NCBI GenBank assembly: GCA_024398055.1
Contig: CP073749.1
Coordinates: 744,001 to 808,000, forward strand
Origin: a bacterium SCSIO 12741
Lineage (GTDB): Bacteria > Bacteroidota > Bacteroidia > Flavobacteriales_G > Salibacteraceae
Length of the DNA stretch: 64,000 nucleotides
Reading direction: 5' to 3'
Shown: positions 15,764-24,183 of the stretch, in pieces
Position numbering within the stretch: the stretch's first letter is position 1
How the letters are laid out: each line of letters begins with the position of its first letter
Made by a program: the position numbers and the translations under genes
Notes under the pieces: model-generated
Databases searched by the model: none
Seen by the model: the letters and a program-made list of their open reading frames with translations, nothing else
What the model was told of the DNA's origin: nothing

Positions 15764-18700
15764 ATGGTAAACTTCTACACGCTCAAATTCCCCACATACC
15801 AAACAAAAAAAAACGAGCCAAAACAAGGCAGGTTGACCTGGGTTTCAACCCTGCTCATACCCCTACTTATTCTGATTTATGTAAACCCTGTATCTGCAGG
15901 AATTACCCTCTCTCCAAATTCAAATTTTGAATTCGCTCCTTCTCCAGCCCCAGCATGTAGCCTTACGGTTTCCATGGTCATGGATTCCAGTGTTACCTGT
16001 AAGGGTTCTATCGACGGAGGAGCCACCGCTTCTCCAAGCGGAGGTACTACACCTTATACTTATGCCTGGAGTAATTCGGCCAATACTGCTTCTATCACCG
16101 GTGTGGCCGCTGGCACCTATTACGTAACCATTACCGATAGTGCCAGTTGTTCTGTTGTTGACTCCGTTGTCATTACAGAGCCAACTGCCCTTGTGGCAAC
16201 CGCAGCCGTTAATGCCCATGTCGATTGTTTTGGTGAGTTAACCGGACAGGCCTCCGTATCGGCCACCGGCGGAAGCGCTGCTTCCGCACCAACCAGTCCA
16301 ATTTTGATAACTGAGATCAATGCTGGAACTCCCGATTACATTGAGATCATGAATGTGAGTAGTTCCACGGTTGACGTTACAGGCATGAAAGTAGTTGTGA
16401 GTGACAGCTATACGGCTATCGGCACTGCTAACACCACCACTTGGAACCTGACCGGCACCATGGCTTCGGGTAATATTCAATACCGTGAAGACGTCGGAAC
16501 CACTCACTACTGGGGTAACAACCTCTTCTGGAACAACCCGAGCAACTCCTGGGCAATTATCATTGACTCTACTGGAAAAATTCTCGATGCCATTTTCTGG
16601 GGTTGGGATTCAGCCAGTATTGCCAACTTTTCGATTACCGTATCTGGGAAAACCGTCAATAACTCTGGAAACTATGCCTGGTCAGGAAAAGGATTTGCAG
16701 TTAATCCTGCCTGTAACAACGCCTTTACCCGAGAAGGAAGCGAAGACCACGACGACGTTTCAGACTGGAAATGTAAAACGGGAACAAAAGGAACCAAGAA
16801 TACCGGAATAACCACGCCATTTACCGGAGCATTGACCTATGCCTATTCCTGGAGCAACGGAGACAGTTCCGGGTCCCTATTCAATGTGGCTGCCGGAACC
16901 TATACCGTAACCGTTTCTGATACCCTTGGATGTTCCGATACATCCAGCGTAACCATTACAGGCCCGGCGTCAGGTTTGGTAGCAACAGCTCAAGTGGATT
17001 CCAATGTTTCGTGTAAAGGATTTGCGGATGGAGGAGCCTCCGCCAGTGGAACCGGTGGTTCAGGGATTTATACCTACTCCTGGAGCAACGGAATTAAGAT
17101 TGCCAATTTGGTTAATCTGGATACCGGACAGTACATGGTAACCGTAACGGACACCAATGGATGTACCTCAAGCGATACCATTACCATTACTCAACCTGCC
17201 GGATTTACGGTAAATGTGAATGCGGATAGCAACGTAACAGGCTGCTTCGGGAATCAAAATGGAAAAGCTACCATACAGGCTTCTGGTGGTGTAGGTTCCT
17301 ACAGCTACAAATGGTCTACCGGAGATACCTCCCAAAGTGTGAGCGGATTGGCCGCAGGAACTTATTACGTTACCGTTAATGACAATACCGTTTGTCCGGA
17401 ATGGGACTCTGTAAAAATCACCGAGCCAGATCCCATTCTACTCTCACTCAAAGAAGACTCAGCTGCCAGCTGCTTTGGAACCAGCGATGGAGTAGCATCA
17501 GCCAACTCTTCGGGCGGAACCGGCACACACAGCTACCTCTGGTCGAATAATGATACCAGTAGCTTCGCCAATGGCCTGGCGGCGGGTACGCATTCTGTTA
17601 CTGTTACCGATGCCAACGGATGTACCCTTTCAGACACCATATCGATCACGCAGCCCACGGCTATTCAAAATACGTTTACCATCGATTCCATCATCACCTG
17701 TAATGGATTCAGCAATGGCCAAATTTCTGCCGATCCATCGGGAGGAACTGCAGGATCTGGTGGCACTCTATTGATTACTGAAGCAAGCTCCGATTCTCCA
17801 GATTACATTGAAATTTCCAACGTGGGAAAAAGCACCATTGATCTCACCGGAATTGAAGTGGTTGTGAGTAATAACTACACCAATATTTCCACAGTAAACA
17901 CAACCACCTGGAAGTTAAGTGGAACCATGGCCTCCGGGGCTATCGACTACCGCGAAGATGTAACCACAGGTGGAAAGTACTGGGGCAACAATTTACTTTG
18001 GAATCCGGGAAGCAATTCCTGGGCGATTATTATCGATTCCACAGGTAAAATATTGGATGCCTTATTCTGGGGATGGGACTCAACGAGTATTGCCAATTTC
18101 TCCATTAATATCGGAGGAAAAAGTGTAAGTAATTCAGGCGCCTGGGTAGGAGCTGGAATTAACTCCTCTTGTGCTACCGGAATGACTCGTATAGGATCAG
18201 AAGACCAAAACAACAGTAATGATTGGAGCTGTGTGGCCACTACAAAAGGAACCAAAAACACGGGAATCGTTACGCCCTTTGCCGGAAGTTATGCTTATTC
18301 CTGGAGTCATGGTGACTCGGTTAAAACCATTGATAGCTTGAGTGCAGGCACCTATGTATTGACCATCACAGATAATGAGGGATGTACCTTGGTGGACTCC
18401 ATATCTATTACTCAACCCAGCCCCTTGGTGGCAACAGCCAGTGTGGTTAAAAACGTTTCCTGTTCTGGTGCTAAAGATGGAGAAGTAAGCGCCTCAGGAA
18501 GTGGAGGCACCGGCTCCTATAGCTATGCCTGGTCGAATGGTGGACAAACAGCTTCTCTCAACAAACTTGCTGGTAACAATTACCTGGTAACGGTAACCGA
18601 TAGTTTGGGCTGTGAAGCCATTGACTCAGCCTCTGTTTATGAGCCGGCCCAATTGGTAGTGGGTATCGATTCGATATTCCACCCTGAATGCAACGGTGAT

Positions 18701-19867
18701 AAAACGGGATACATTCGGATGAACCTTTCAGGTGGAACAAGACCCTTTACTTACTCTTGGGGCCATGGCGGAACCGATAGCACGGTAAGTGGACAAGGAC
18801 CCGGAATTTATCTGGTCACTATCACTCATGCCAACGGTTGTACAGATTGGCAGAACTTCCAACTGCTGGTTAAGGACATCACCCATCCAACGGCCATGGG
18901 ACTGGATAAAACATTGTACCTGGATCAAACGGGAAAATCGTCCATTACGATTGCCGATGTGGACAATGGTTCATTTGACAATTGTGGGGTAGCCAATCGC
19001 ACCCTGAGTAAAATGAATTTTTCCTGCCAGGATACAGGACTAAACCGAGTGGCATTTGATGTGTTTGATAGTTCTGGAAATCGAGGAACGGATACCTTAA
19101 ACATCACCGTGTTGGATACCATCACTCCACAATTCGACTTTTGCCCATCCGACACCATGATCTGTAGAAACGATGACAATGGCAACAACTACGTGTATCC
19201 TATTTTCAAAGGTTCGGACAACTGTAGCTTTACCATTACTCAGACTTCCGGTTTAGGAATTGGTCATTTATATCCCAAAGGGGTTACCACCAACACGTAT
19301 GTGATAACCGATGCCTCCGGAAATTCACGAACCTGCTCTTGGGACATCAAAGTTGGCCCCTATCCTAAGGTTGACCTCGGTGCTGACCAGGATATTTGCG
19401 GCGATGAAAAGGTTACTTTGACCGCTCCCGGGAACTCAACGATCATTCGCTGGCAAAATGATGGTTCTTCAGGAACTGAATTCGTTGCTCCCGATCAAGG
19501 TGATGGTCAAATCGTGGTGACTGTGGAAGATAGCCTGTCGGGTTGTATGCGTAGCGATACGGTTATGATCAACTACAGCGCCAATTGCCTAAGCGTGGAT
19601 GAAAAACTGGCTGATGTTTCCACCATTCAATACTATCCAAATCCGAATGATGGAAACTTTACCCTGCAAACGGAAGGTTTGTCCGGTCCGGTCGTGCTGA
19701 CCATTACCGATCTGAATGGTAAAGTCGTTCAAACTCTAAATTGGGAAGAGGGTGCTCAATTGCAGCACATTCCACTTTCCCTGCCAGAAGTTGAGTCCGG
19801 CATGTACCTATTGATACTTCGCGAAAGCAGAGGTCAAGCTGTCCACCGAATTAGCGTACAGCATTAA
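15764..19867 (+). CDS. SprB-repeat surface adhesin with nested lamin-tail domains and T9SS tag
   Basis: 1367-residue secreted protein of the gliding-adhesin type. Signal segment ~25-45. Then eight SprB-type repeats, each with a V.C.G start, a GG turn, Y.WSNG, AGTY.VT.TD and a Cys. Two of them are interrupted right after the GG turn by a lamin-tail (LTD) domain, ~180-355 and ~669-842, the two inserts being close copies (DYIEI..N, GTMASG, SWAIIIDSTGKILDA, FWGWDS). After the last SprB repeat come HYR-like modules (~1030-1190), a PKD-like segment and a T9SS sorting domain from YYPNPNDG near 1290. SprB repeats occur in mobile surface adhesins of gliding Flavobacteria; the partner is unknown. A 15-bp palindrome follows the stop. 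Confidence 0.88.
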   Translation: MVNFYTLKFPTYQTKKNEPKQGRLTWVSTLLIPLLILIYVNPVSAGITLSPNSNFEFAPSPAPACSLTVSMVMDSSVTCKGSIDGGATASPSGGTTPYTYAWSNSANTASITGVAAGTYYVTITDSASCSVVDSVVITEPTALVATAAVNAHVDCFGELTGQASVSATGGSAASAPTSPILITEINAGTPDYIEIMNVSSSTVDVTGMKVVVSDSYTAIGTANTTTWNLTGTMASGNIQYREDVGTTHYWGNNLFWNNPSNSWAIIIDSTGKILDAIFWGWDSASIANFSITVSGKTVNNSGNYAWSGKGFAVNPACNNAFTREGSEDHDDVSDWKCKTGTKGTKNTGITTPFTGALTYAYSWSNGDSSGSLFNVAAGTYTVTVSDTLGCSDTSSVTITGPASGLVATAQVDSNVSCKGFADGGASASGTGGSGIYTYSWSNGIKIANLVNLDTGQYMVTVTDTNGCTSSDTITITQPAGFTVNVNADSNVTGCFGNQNGKATIQASGGVGSYSYKWSTGDTSQSVSGLAAGTYYVTVNDNTVCPEWDSVKITEPDPILLSLKEDSAASCFGTSDGVASANSSGGTGTHSYLWSNNDTSSFANGLAAGTHSVTVTDANGCTLSDTISITQPTAIQNTFTIDSIITCNGFSNGQISADPSGGTAGSGGTLLITEASSDSPDYIEISNVGKSTIDLTGIEVVVSNNYTNISTVNTTTWKLSGTMASGAIDYREDVTTGGKYWGNNLLWNPGSNSWAIIIDSTGKILDALFWGWDSTSIANFSINIGGKSVSNSGAWVGAGINSSCATGMTRIGSEDQNNSNDWSCVATTKGTKNTGIVTPFAGSYAYSWSHGDSVKTIDSLSAGTYVLTITDNEGCTLVDSISITQPSPLVATASVVKNVSCSGAKDGEVSASGSGGTGSYSYAWSNGGQTASLNKLAGNNYLVTVTDSLGCEAIDSASVYEPAQLVVGIDSIFHPECNGDKTGYIRMNLSGGTRPFTYSWGHGGTDSTVSGQGPGIYLVTITHANGCTDWQNFQLLVKDITHPTAMGLDKTLYLDQTGKSSITIADVDNGSFDNCGVANRTLSKMNFSCQDTGLNRVAFDVFDSSGNRGTDTLNITVLDTITPQFDFCPSDTMICRNDDNGNNYVYPIFKGSDNCSFTITQTSGLGIGHLYPKGVTTNTYVITDASGNSRTCSWDIKVGPYPKVDLGADQDICGDEKVTLTAPGNSTIIRWQNDGSSGTEFVAPDQGDGQIVVTVEDSLSGCMRSDTVMINYSANCLSVDEKLADVSTIQYYPNPNDGNFTLQTEGLSGPVVLTITDLNGKVVQTLNWEEGAQLQHIPLSLPEVESGMYLLILRESRGQAVHRISVQH

Positions 19868-19886
19868 AATCTATTCAGGATGAATA

Positions 19887-19901
19887 AGTAGCACTGCTAC
19901 T
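19887..19901. terminator. Palindrome between convergent genes
   Basis: AGTAGCA-C-TGCTACT, a perfect 7-bp inverted repeat with a 1-nt centre, covering the stop codon of the minus-strand gene. There is no strong T tract, so a shared terminator role is only possible. Confidence 0.3.
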
Positions 19902-20826
19902 CAGCATCAGAAACTTCGAGGGGAGAAAATTGCCAAGAAGCCTGCTTTAGGTTAAGGGTAAGTCTCCCCTCTTTTTCTTCTGGATAATGCTGATAGACGG
20001 AAAAAATTCGTTGAGCATCATCAGTTGATTCCAATTCATCAAAAAGTATCCCTTCCAGGCAACTTTCGGTAGCTATCTCCTCGTCCTCCAGAAGCTTACC
20101 TTCAGGATCCAATTTAAGCCTTAAAAAACCCTTTTCCTGGCCTGCACCACAACGTCCCATTACGTGTGAACGAGAGGGGTATTCAAAACTCAACAGCACT
20201 TGTTTTTGCTCCGGTGAATAGGCTTCGAGTTTATAGTTCCAAAACCAGGGCCTGATCTGATTTAAATCAAAAACCACATTGGAGTAGAGGTTCAATTTAT
20301 TTTCGGTGTAGGAAACGGACAGATCTTCACCTTCGAGTCCAATTTTCAACTCCTTTTCTCCATTCTTCCAAACACCTTCGATGGAACCACTGGTTAGCTC
20401 TTCAATCTCCATTTTCTCGTCATATCCCTCCAAGGAGCGAAGTCTGCCTACACTTTCCCAAAAGCGCATCTTTACGGGATCGATAAAATTCAAAACCGTA
20501 TCCCATTTCAACGAATCGGAAAAAACATAAAGCGTAAGGTTTCCATTGTAAATACCACACAGAGGAATTTTGGTTTTTACCCGATCGTAGTAATACCAGC
20601 CAGAAACGGAGTAGATATTCCAGTCCTCCGGAGATAGTTCTTCAAACTGGAGGTGCATCGTAATGGGGTAAGAAGCAATTTTCCCGCTAAACGATTTTTC
20701 CTGAATGTCAGTCGCTACTACCTGAACACGAGGCCTCTGGGCTTCCAGATTACCACATCCGGCCAGGAGAACAAGGGCAAAAAATCCAGTAAAGACGGTG
20801 GATCTAAACATTTTTGGGAGGGTCAT
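19897..20826 (-). CDS. Lipoprotein of unknown function
   Basis: Lipoprotein with signal TVFTGFFALVLLAGC; the Cys follows a classic lipobox. The start is placed at the ATG at 20826 (an ATG at 20811 also works) because the longer frame to 20859 adds an unlikely leader. The mature part is beta-rich with scattered Trp and Tyr (GWYYYDRVKTKIPLCGIYNG) and a few Cys. No recognised family. It lies 43 bp after the HEISH peptidase gene on the same strand and is probably cotranscribed with it, so the two may act on the same outer-membrane or periplasmic substrate (inference). Confidence 0.6.
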   Translation of the reverse strand: MTLPKMFRSTVFTGFFALVLLAGCGNLEAQRPRVQVVATDIQEKSFSGKIASYPITMHLQFEELSPEDWNIYSVSGWYYYDRVKTKIPLCGIYNGNLTLYVFSDSLKWDTVLNFIDPVKMRFWESVGRLRSLEGYDEKMEIEELTSGSIEGVWKNGEKELKIGLEGEDLSVSYTENKLNLYSNVVFDLNQIRPWFWNYKLEAYSPEQKQVLLSFEYPSRSHVMGRCGAGQEKGFLRLKLDPEGKLLEDEEIATESCLEGILFDELESTDDAQRIFSVYQHYPEEKEGRLTLNLKQASWQFSPLEVSDAE

Positions 20827-20869
20827 GACGTGTTGTTTTCGGGCTTCAAAACTAATCAAAGCCCAGGAG

Positions 20870-21670
20870 CTACATCACCTCTTTGGCCGGCATTTGAGTG
20901 TATTGATGGATCAATTCGGAACCAATGGTTGTACCCGATATTTGATCGAGTGAAGCCACCACGTCATCCCGGTTCGAATCCTTTTGCCGGCAGCAATTTA
21001 GGTAGGTTTCAAAGAGTTCGGTAAACCGGATACCCTTTTCTTGCTGAAGCCGCGCATCCCATTTGAGAAACAAACTACAACCGCCCCAGTACATGGCCGG
21101 AAAATTCTTTTGCTCCCTTAATTCCTGGGCCCGGGTGGCCATGGTTTCATCCACCTGGTAATAGGAGCGCATCATTTCCATCTTAGCCTTGTATTTCTCC
21201 AACACCTGCTCTGAGTTCAGAATTTTCATTTCTTCCATCACCTGATACTGCATGAATGAGGCAAATCCTTCGGCAAACCAAGCATCTTTTTCACCTAAAT
21301 AAGGGATAGCGAGGTGGCTTATTTCATGTGGAGCCGTCCAGTCTTCCAAGAATTCCTTTTGAGAGTATCGGGTGTCTACATGAAAGTGGAGCTGCTGTCC
21401 AGGCCATCGCCAGGTATTGGCCCAGGGAACAGGCTCGGAAGAATCGTCCCTTCGGTAGAAATGCACTTGCATGGTAAATGGATAAACTCCAATCCTCTTT
21501 TTTACGGCCTCGTGAGTTTCAAGCACCCAATCCATTAATCTGTTTTTCTCCTCAGCCGTAAAATCATGTTCCCAATGCCATTTTACAGGAACTTTTGTAG
21601 GTTCTTTATACCCGACTAAGAAAACAACCAGGGTGACCAACAAGAGGCTTAAAAGGGTTCCTTTTTTCAT
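20870..21670 (-). CDS. Membrane-anchored gluzincin-type metallopeptidase
   Basis: 266-residue protein beginning MKKGTLLSLLLVTLVVFLVG, an uncleaved anchor or signal. The zinc-peptidase signature is HEISH, followed 20 residues later by WFAEGFASF, giving the third ligand Glu: the HExxH...E arrangement of gluzincins (peptidase MA-like clan). The rest is helical. A role in cutting peptides or proteins outside the cytoplasm follows from the motif; the substrate is unknown. The start at 21670 was chosen because upstream codons encode no signal and overlap the divergent cytochrome gene's promoter region. Pairs with the lipoprotein gene downstream. Confidence 0.72.
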   Translation of the reverse strand: MKKGTLLSLLLVTLVVFLVGYKEPTKVPVKWHWEHDFTAEEKNRLMDWVLETHEAVKKRIGVYPFTMQVHFYRRDDSSEPVPWANTWRWPGQQLHFHVDTRYSQKEFLEDWTAPHEISHLAIPYLGEKDAWFAEGFASFMQYQVMEEMKILNSEQVLEKYKAKMEMMRSYYQVDETMATRAQELREQKNFPAMYWGGCSLFLKWDARLQQEKGIRFTELFETYLNCCRQKDSNRDDVVASLDQISGTTIGSELIHQYTQMPAKEVM

Positions 21671-21796
21671 GTGATTAAAGGTAAAAGAGTTTCTTTTCAG
21701 AGGAATGTCACAATCCCACCATTGGCTCAAAATTAACCATTGAATCGCCGGAATTGTTTTAATTTTCGGAGGCAAATAGTCCGAAAAAAGTGTCGC

Positions 21797-22132
21797 ATGA
21801 AAAAATTAGTTGTTCTCCTTCTCGCTCCCGTTATTCTGGGAAGCTGTTTCTCTGCCAAAGTTTTTACTCCTACTCAAGCTGATGTAGACCGAATCGCTAG
21901 CTCAAATCCAGGCACTACGCTTGAGGATTTGAAAAAGGGGATGAGCCTTTATCAAGCCAATTGTGGAAAATGCCATGCCTTGAAAAAACCTTCGGCACGC
22001 AGCGCTGAGCAATGGAATGAAATTGTGCCACGCATGTCCAAAAAAGTGAATAAAAAGGAAGAAAAGCTTACCGCTGCCGATCAGGAACTGGTGACCCGCT
22101 ACTTGGTGACCATGTGTCAGGTTTCAAAATAG
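21797..22132 (+). CDS. Mono-haem cytochrome c lipoprotein
   Basis: 111-residue lipoprotein: signal ends VILGSC (lipidated Cys), mature part has one c-type haem site CGKCH and a Met-containing C-terminal helix region. Small membrane-bound cytochromes like this pass electrons in the periplasm. The start at 21797 (MKKLVVLLL) is preferred over the longer frame from 21740, whose leader is Arg/Cys-rich and unlike a signal peptide. It is a single gene, divergent from the HEISH peptidase, and its last 65 bp overlap the 3' end of the convergent membrane-protein gene. Confidence 0.8.
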   Translation: MKKLVVLLLAPVILGSCFSAKVFTPTQADVDRIASSNPGTTLEDLKKGMSLYQANCGKCHALKKPSARSAEQWNEIVPRMSKKVNKKEEKLTAADQELVTRYLVTMCQVSK

Positions 22133-22787
22133 ATTGATACTGTTCATCAATCGTAAAAACCAATAACTCGGCACCGGAATCAAATCGAAGTTGGACGGTG
22201 CCTTTTGTGGTCCTCTCTGCCTCCCAGTCGTATGATGGAACCTGATCCAACAGTACTTCTATTTCGCCCGTTTCCAGATTTAGGTAGATAAGTTGCGCGG
22301 TGGTTTCGTAAATCGAATCCCATTTCTGCATCAGGTAACCCTGACGGAAAGGAAAGTGCCAATCGCCATAAAATCCAGATTGCAAAGCTCCAATTTTGGG
22401 CTCTGCCTTGAGTTCATAATACGATGGACCATACTGAATTTCGGCCTCAAATCTCCGATGCAATTGAAACCTCTTTCCGCTGAGCCAAGAGTTCCAAATG
22501 GGAGAAGATCGCGTATTTCTACGAGCGTTCATTGTTCGATAGAGTCCAATGGAAATTATGGAATGAACAATGAGGTATACGCCCACAAGTATGCCTGCCA
22601 CAACCAATAGTGGAAATAGAACAAGGACCAAAAGAATGAGTATCAAGCGAGTCAAGAGCCCGCCTTCTGCTTTTTTCTGGACTTTTTTCAGTAATCGAAT
22701 ATGGACGGAAGTACCCATACGCAGGTAGAAAGTTAGGTTATCTTTTTGATTTAGAGCCATCCCTTTACCTGGAAGGCCAAATCCCAT
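22068..22787 (-). CDS. Hypothetical membrane protein
   Basis: 239-residue protein with one long hydrophobic stretch (~45-75, probably two adjacent helices) between a basic N-terminal part and a C-terminal soluble domain with many aromatic residues (HFPFRQGYLMQKWDSIYE, YLNLETGEIEVLLDQ). The start at ATG 22787 lies 8 bp below the stop of the GNAT gene, with AAGGGA just before it, so the two genes are probably one transcript. The family is not recognised. The 3' end overlaps the convergent cytochrome gene by 65 bp. Confidence 0.55.
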   Translation of the reverse strand: MGFGLPGKGMALNQKDNLTFYLRMGTSVHIRLLKKVQKKAEGGLLTRLILILLVLVLFPLLVVAGILVGVYLIVHSIISIGLYRTMNARRNTRSSPIWNSWLSGKRFQLHRRFEAEIQYGPSYYELKAEPKIGALQSGFYGDWHFPFRQGYLMQKWDSIYETTAQLIYLNLETGEIEVLLDQVPSYDWEAERTTKGTVQLRFDSGAELLVFTIDEQYQSILKPDTWSPSSGSPVPDRQR

Positions 22788-22794
22788 TCCCTTA

Positions 22795-23304
22795 TTAGCC
22801 TTGAAAGAAGCGATTCTTAGGTAACTCATACCTCCTATGGTCTTCTGGTTTTTCTTCTGTTCGTTCAAATCCCAATTGGGCAATCAATTGCTGAGAAGGA
22901 AAATTATCATCTCTTACATAAGCCGTTATGAGATCCAGTCGCAAATCTTCAAATCCGTATTGGATGGCCCGTTTTGCGGCCTTCAGTGTCCAGCCTTGAC
23001 GTCGGAATTTCTTTCTAATCACAAATCCAATTTCTCCCTGATTGTTGGCAAATCCTCGGTAGTAGCCGCAAGTACCTATCAATTCCTCTCCAAGGTACAT
23101 CCCCCAATTCAGAGCTTCACGATTTTGAAAGTTCTCCTGAATCGTTTTGATCAATTCCCCGGCTTGCTCCAGGTTATACTCTGGATTACGATAAAGCGAA
23201 AGCTCATAAAACTGGTCTACCTCTTCCAGGTTCAGCTCCCTCATCGTTAATTCTCCCGAGTGAAGAATGGGGATGGAAGTTGGGAAAAACTGAGGTTCAT
23301 TCAT
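22795..23304 (-). CDS. GNAT-family N-acetyltransferase (RimL-like)
   Basis: 169-residue acetyltransferase of the GNAT fold, RimJ/RimL branch: acceptor start TSIPILHSGELTMREL, central strand GMYLGEELIGTCGYY, acetyl-CoA pyrophosphate loop around IRKKFRRQGW, and the C-terminal LIAQLGFERTEE. It transfers acetyl from acetyl-CoA to an amine; the target (ribosomal protein N-terminus, small molecule) is not evident. The start MNEPQFFPTS at 23304 fits the family; ATG 23334 and the longer frame to 23364 are alternatives. A TATTTTAG sequence lies at 23343-23336, near the -7 consensus. Confidence 0.8.
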   Translation of the reverse strand: MNEPQFFPTSIPILHSGELTMRELNLEEVDQFYELSLYRNPEYNLEQAGELIKTIQENFQNREALNWGMYLGEELIGTCGYYRGFANNQGEIGFVIRKKFRRQGWTLKAAKRAIQYGFEDLRLDLITAYVRDDNFPSQQLIAQLGFERTEEKPEDHRRYELPKNRFFQG

Positions 23305-23547
23305 CTTTTGTGGTTTCAATGGCTCAAAATCCATCCTAAAATAAGTTTTTCCCGCTAACTTCAAGAACGCGACCGCACCCCTGGGGGCCGGTCGCTTACA
23401 TTCGCCAAACCTGGTATAAGACGAATGTCGGTATAACCCTAAAAGCGAAGGTAGATGCCTATTTTCTAAGTCATGGATTGTAATTTGAATTTGGCCCGTG
23501 TGGCAAGGAAACTGGTGTTTCTCATTCGGTATTCGGTATTCGGTTCT

Positions 23548-24183
23548 TTATCGGTCATATCCGTTGTTAACTGCCCAGCGCACCAATCCGGCCAGGTTGT
23601 TAACTCCGATTTTGCGGAAAATTCGAGATCTGTGATTCTCTACGGTCTTATCGCTAATGGAGAGTTTCGCGGCAATCTGTTTGTTGCTCATCTCAAAGCA
23701 GATCAAACGCACGATTTCATGTTCCCGTTCAGACAGACCGGGAAACAATTCATCCGGTTCCTGATCCAGGGTTAAGCCTGCTAACTCATTTTCAATTTCC
23801 GGGGTAAGGTATTTTTTGCCCTTTAGCACCTCTCGAAAAGCTTTGAGCAATTCAGAGTGGGTACTACTCTTCAAAACATAACCACTGGCTCCGTATTTCA
23901 TCATTTGCTTTACCAGACGAATTTCATCGAACTGGGTCATGGCGATGATCTTGACATCCGGGTAACGTTCTTTGATCTTTTGGGTGCAGAGTATACCATT
24001 CATTTCAGGCATTCGAATATCCATCAAAACAATGTCAGGCTGCAAGATCTCCAATAACTCCAGGCACTCTTTTCCATTGGAAGCCTCACCCAAAATAGTT
24101 ACCTCCGGTTCATTGGCCAGCACATTTCGTATGCCTTGCCTAAAAATAGGATGGTCGTCGCACAATAGCAGATTAATGGTCAT
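23548..24183 (-). CDS. NarL/FixJ-family response regulator
   Basis: 211-residue two-component regulator. Receiver domain 1-120 with acidic Asp9-Asp10, phospho-acceptor Asp55 in IVLMDIRMP, Thr in IAMTQF and the conserved Lys in YVLKSS. LuxR-type helix-turn-helix at ~145-205 (LSEREHEIVRLI ... SDKTVENHRSRIFRKIGV). It is the cognate partner of the histidine kinase upstream: the start codon overlaps the kinase stop by 11 bp, so translation is probably coupled. Targets unknown. Confidence 0.92.
   Translation of the reverse strand: MTINLLLCDDHPIFRQGIRNVLANEPEVTILGEASNGKECLELLEILQPDIVLMDIRMPEMNGILCTQKIKERYPDVKIIAMTQFDEIRLVKQMMKYGASGYVLKSSTHSELLKAFREVLKGKKYLTPEIENELAGLTLDQEPDELFPGLSEREHEIVRLICFEMSNKQIAAKLSISDKTVENHRSRIFRKIGVNNLAGLVRWAVNNGYDR

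Noticed and set aside
20970-21000. CCCGGTTCGAATCC, looks like a tRNA T-loop
   Set aside because: The matching stem (CCTTT) does not pair, no acceptor, D or anticodon arm is found, and the sequence is in frame in the HEISH peptidase gene (CCRQKDSNRDD).
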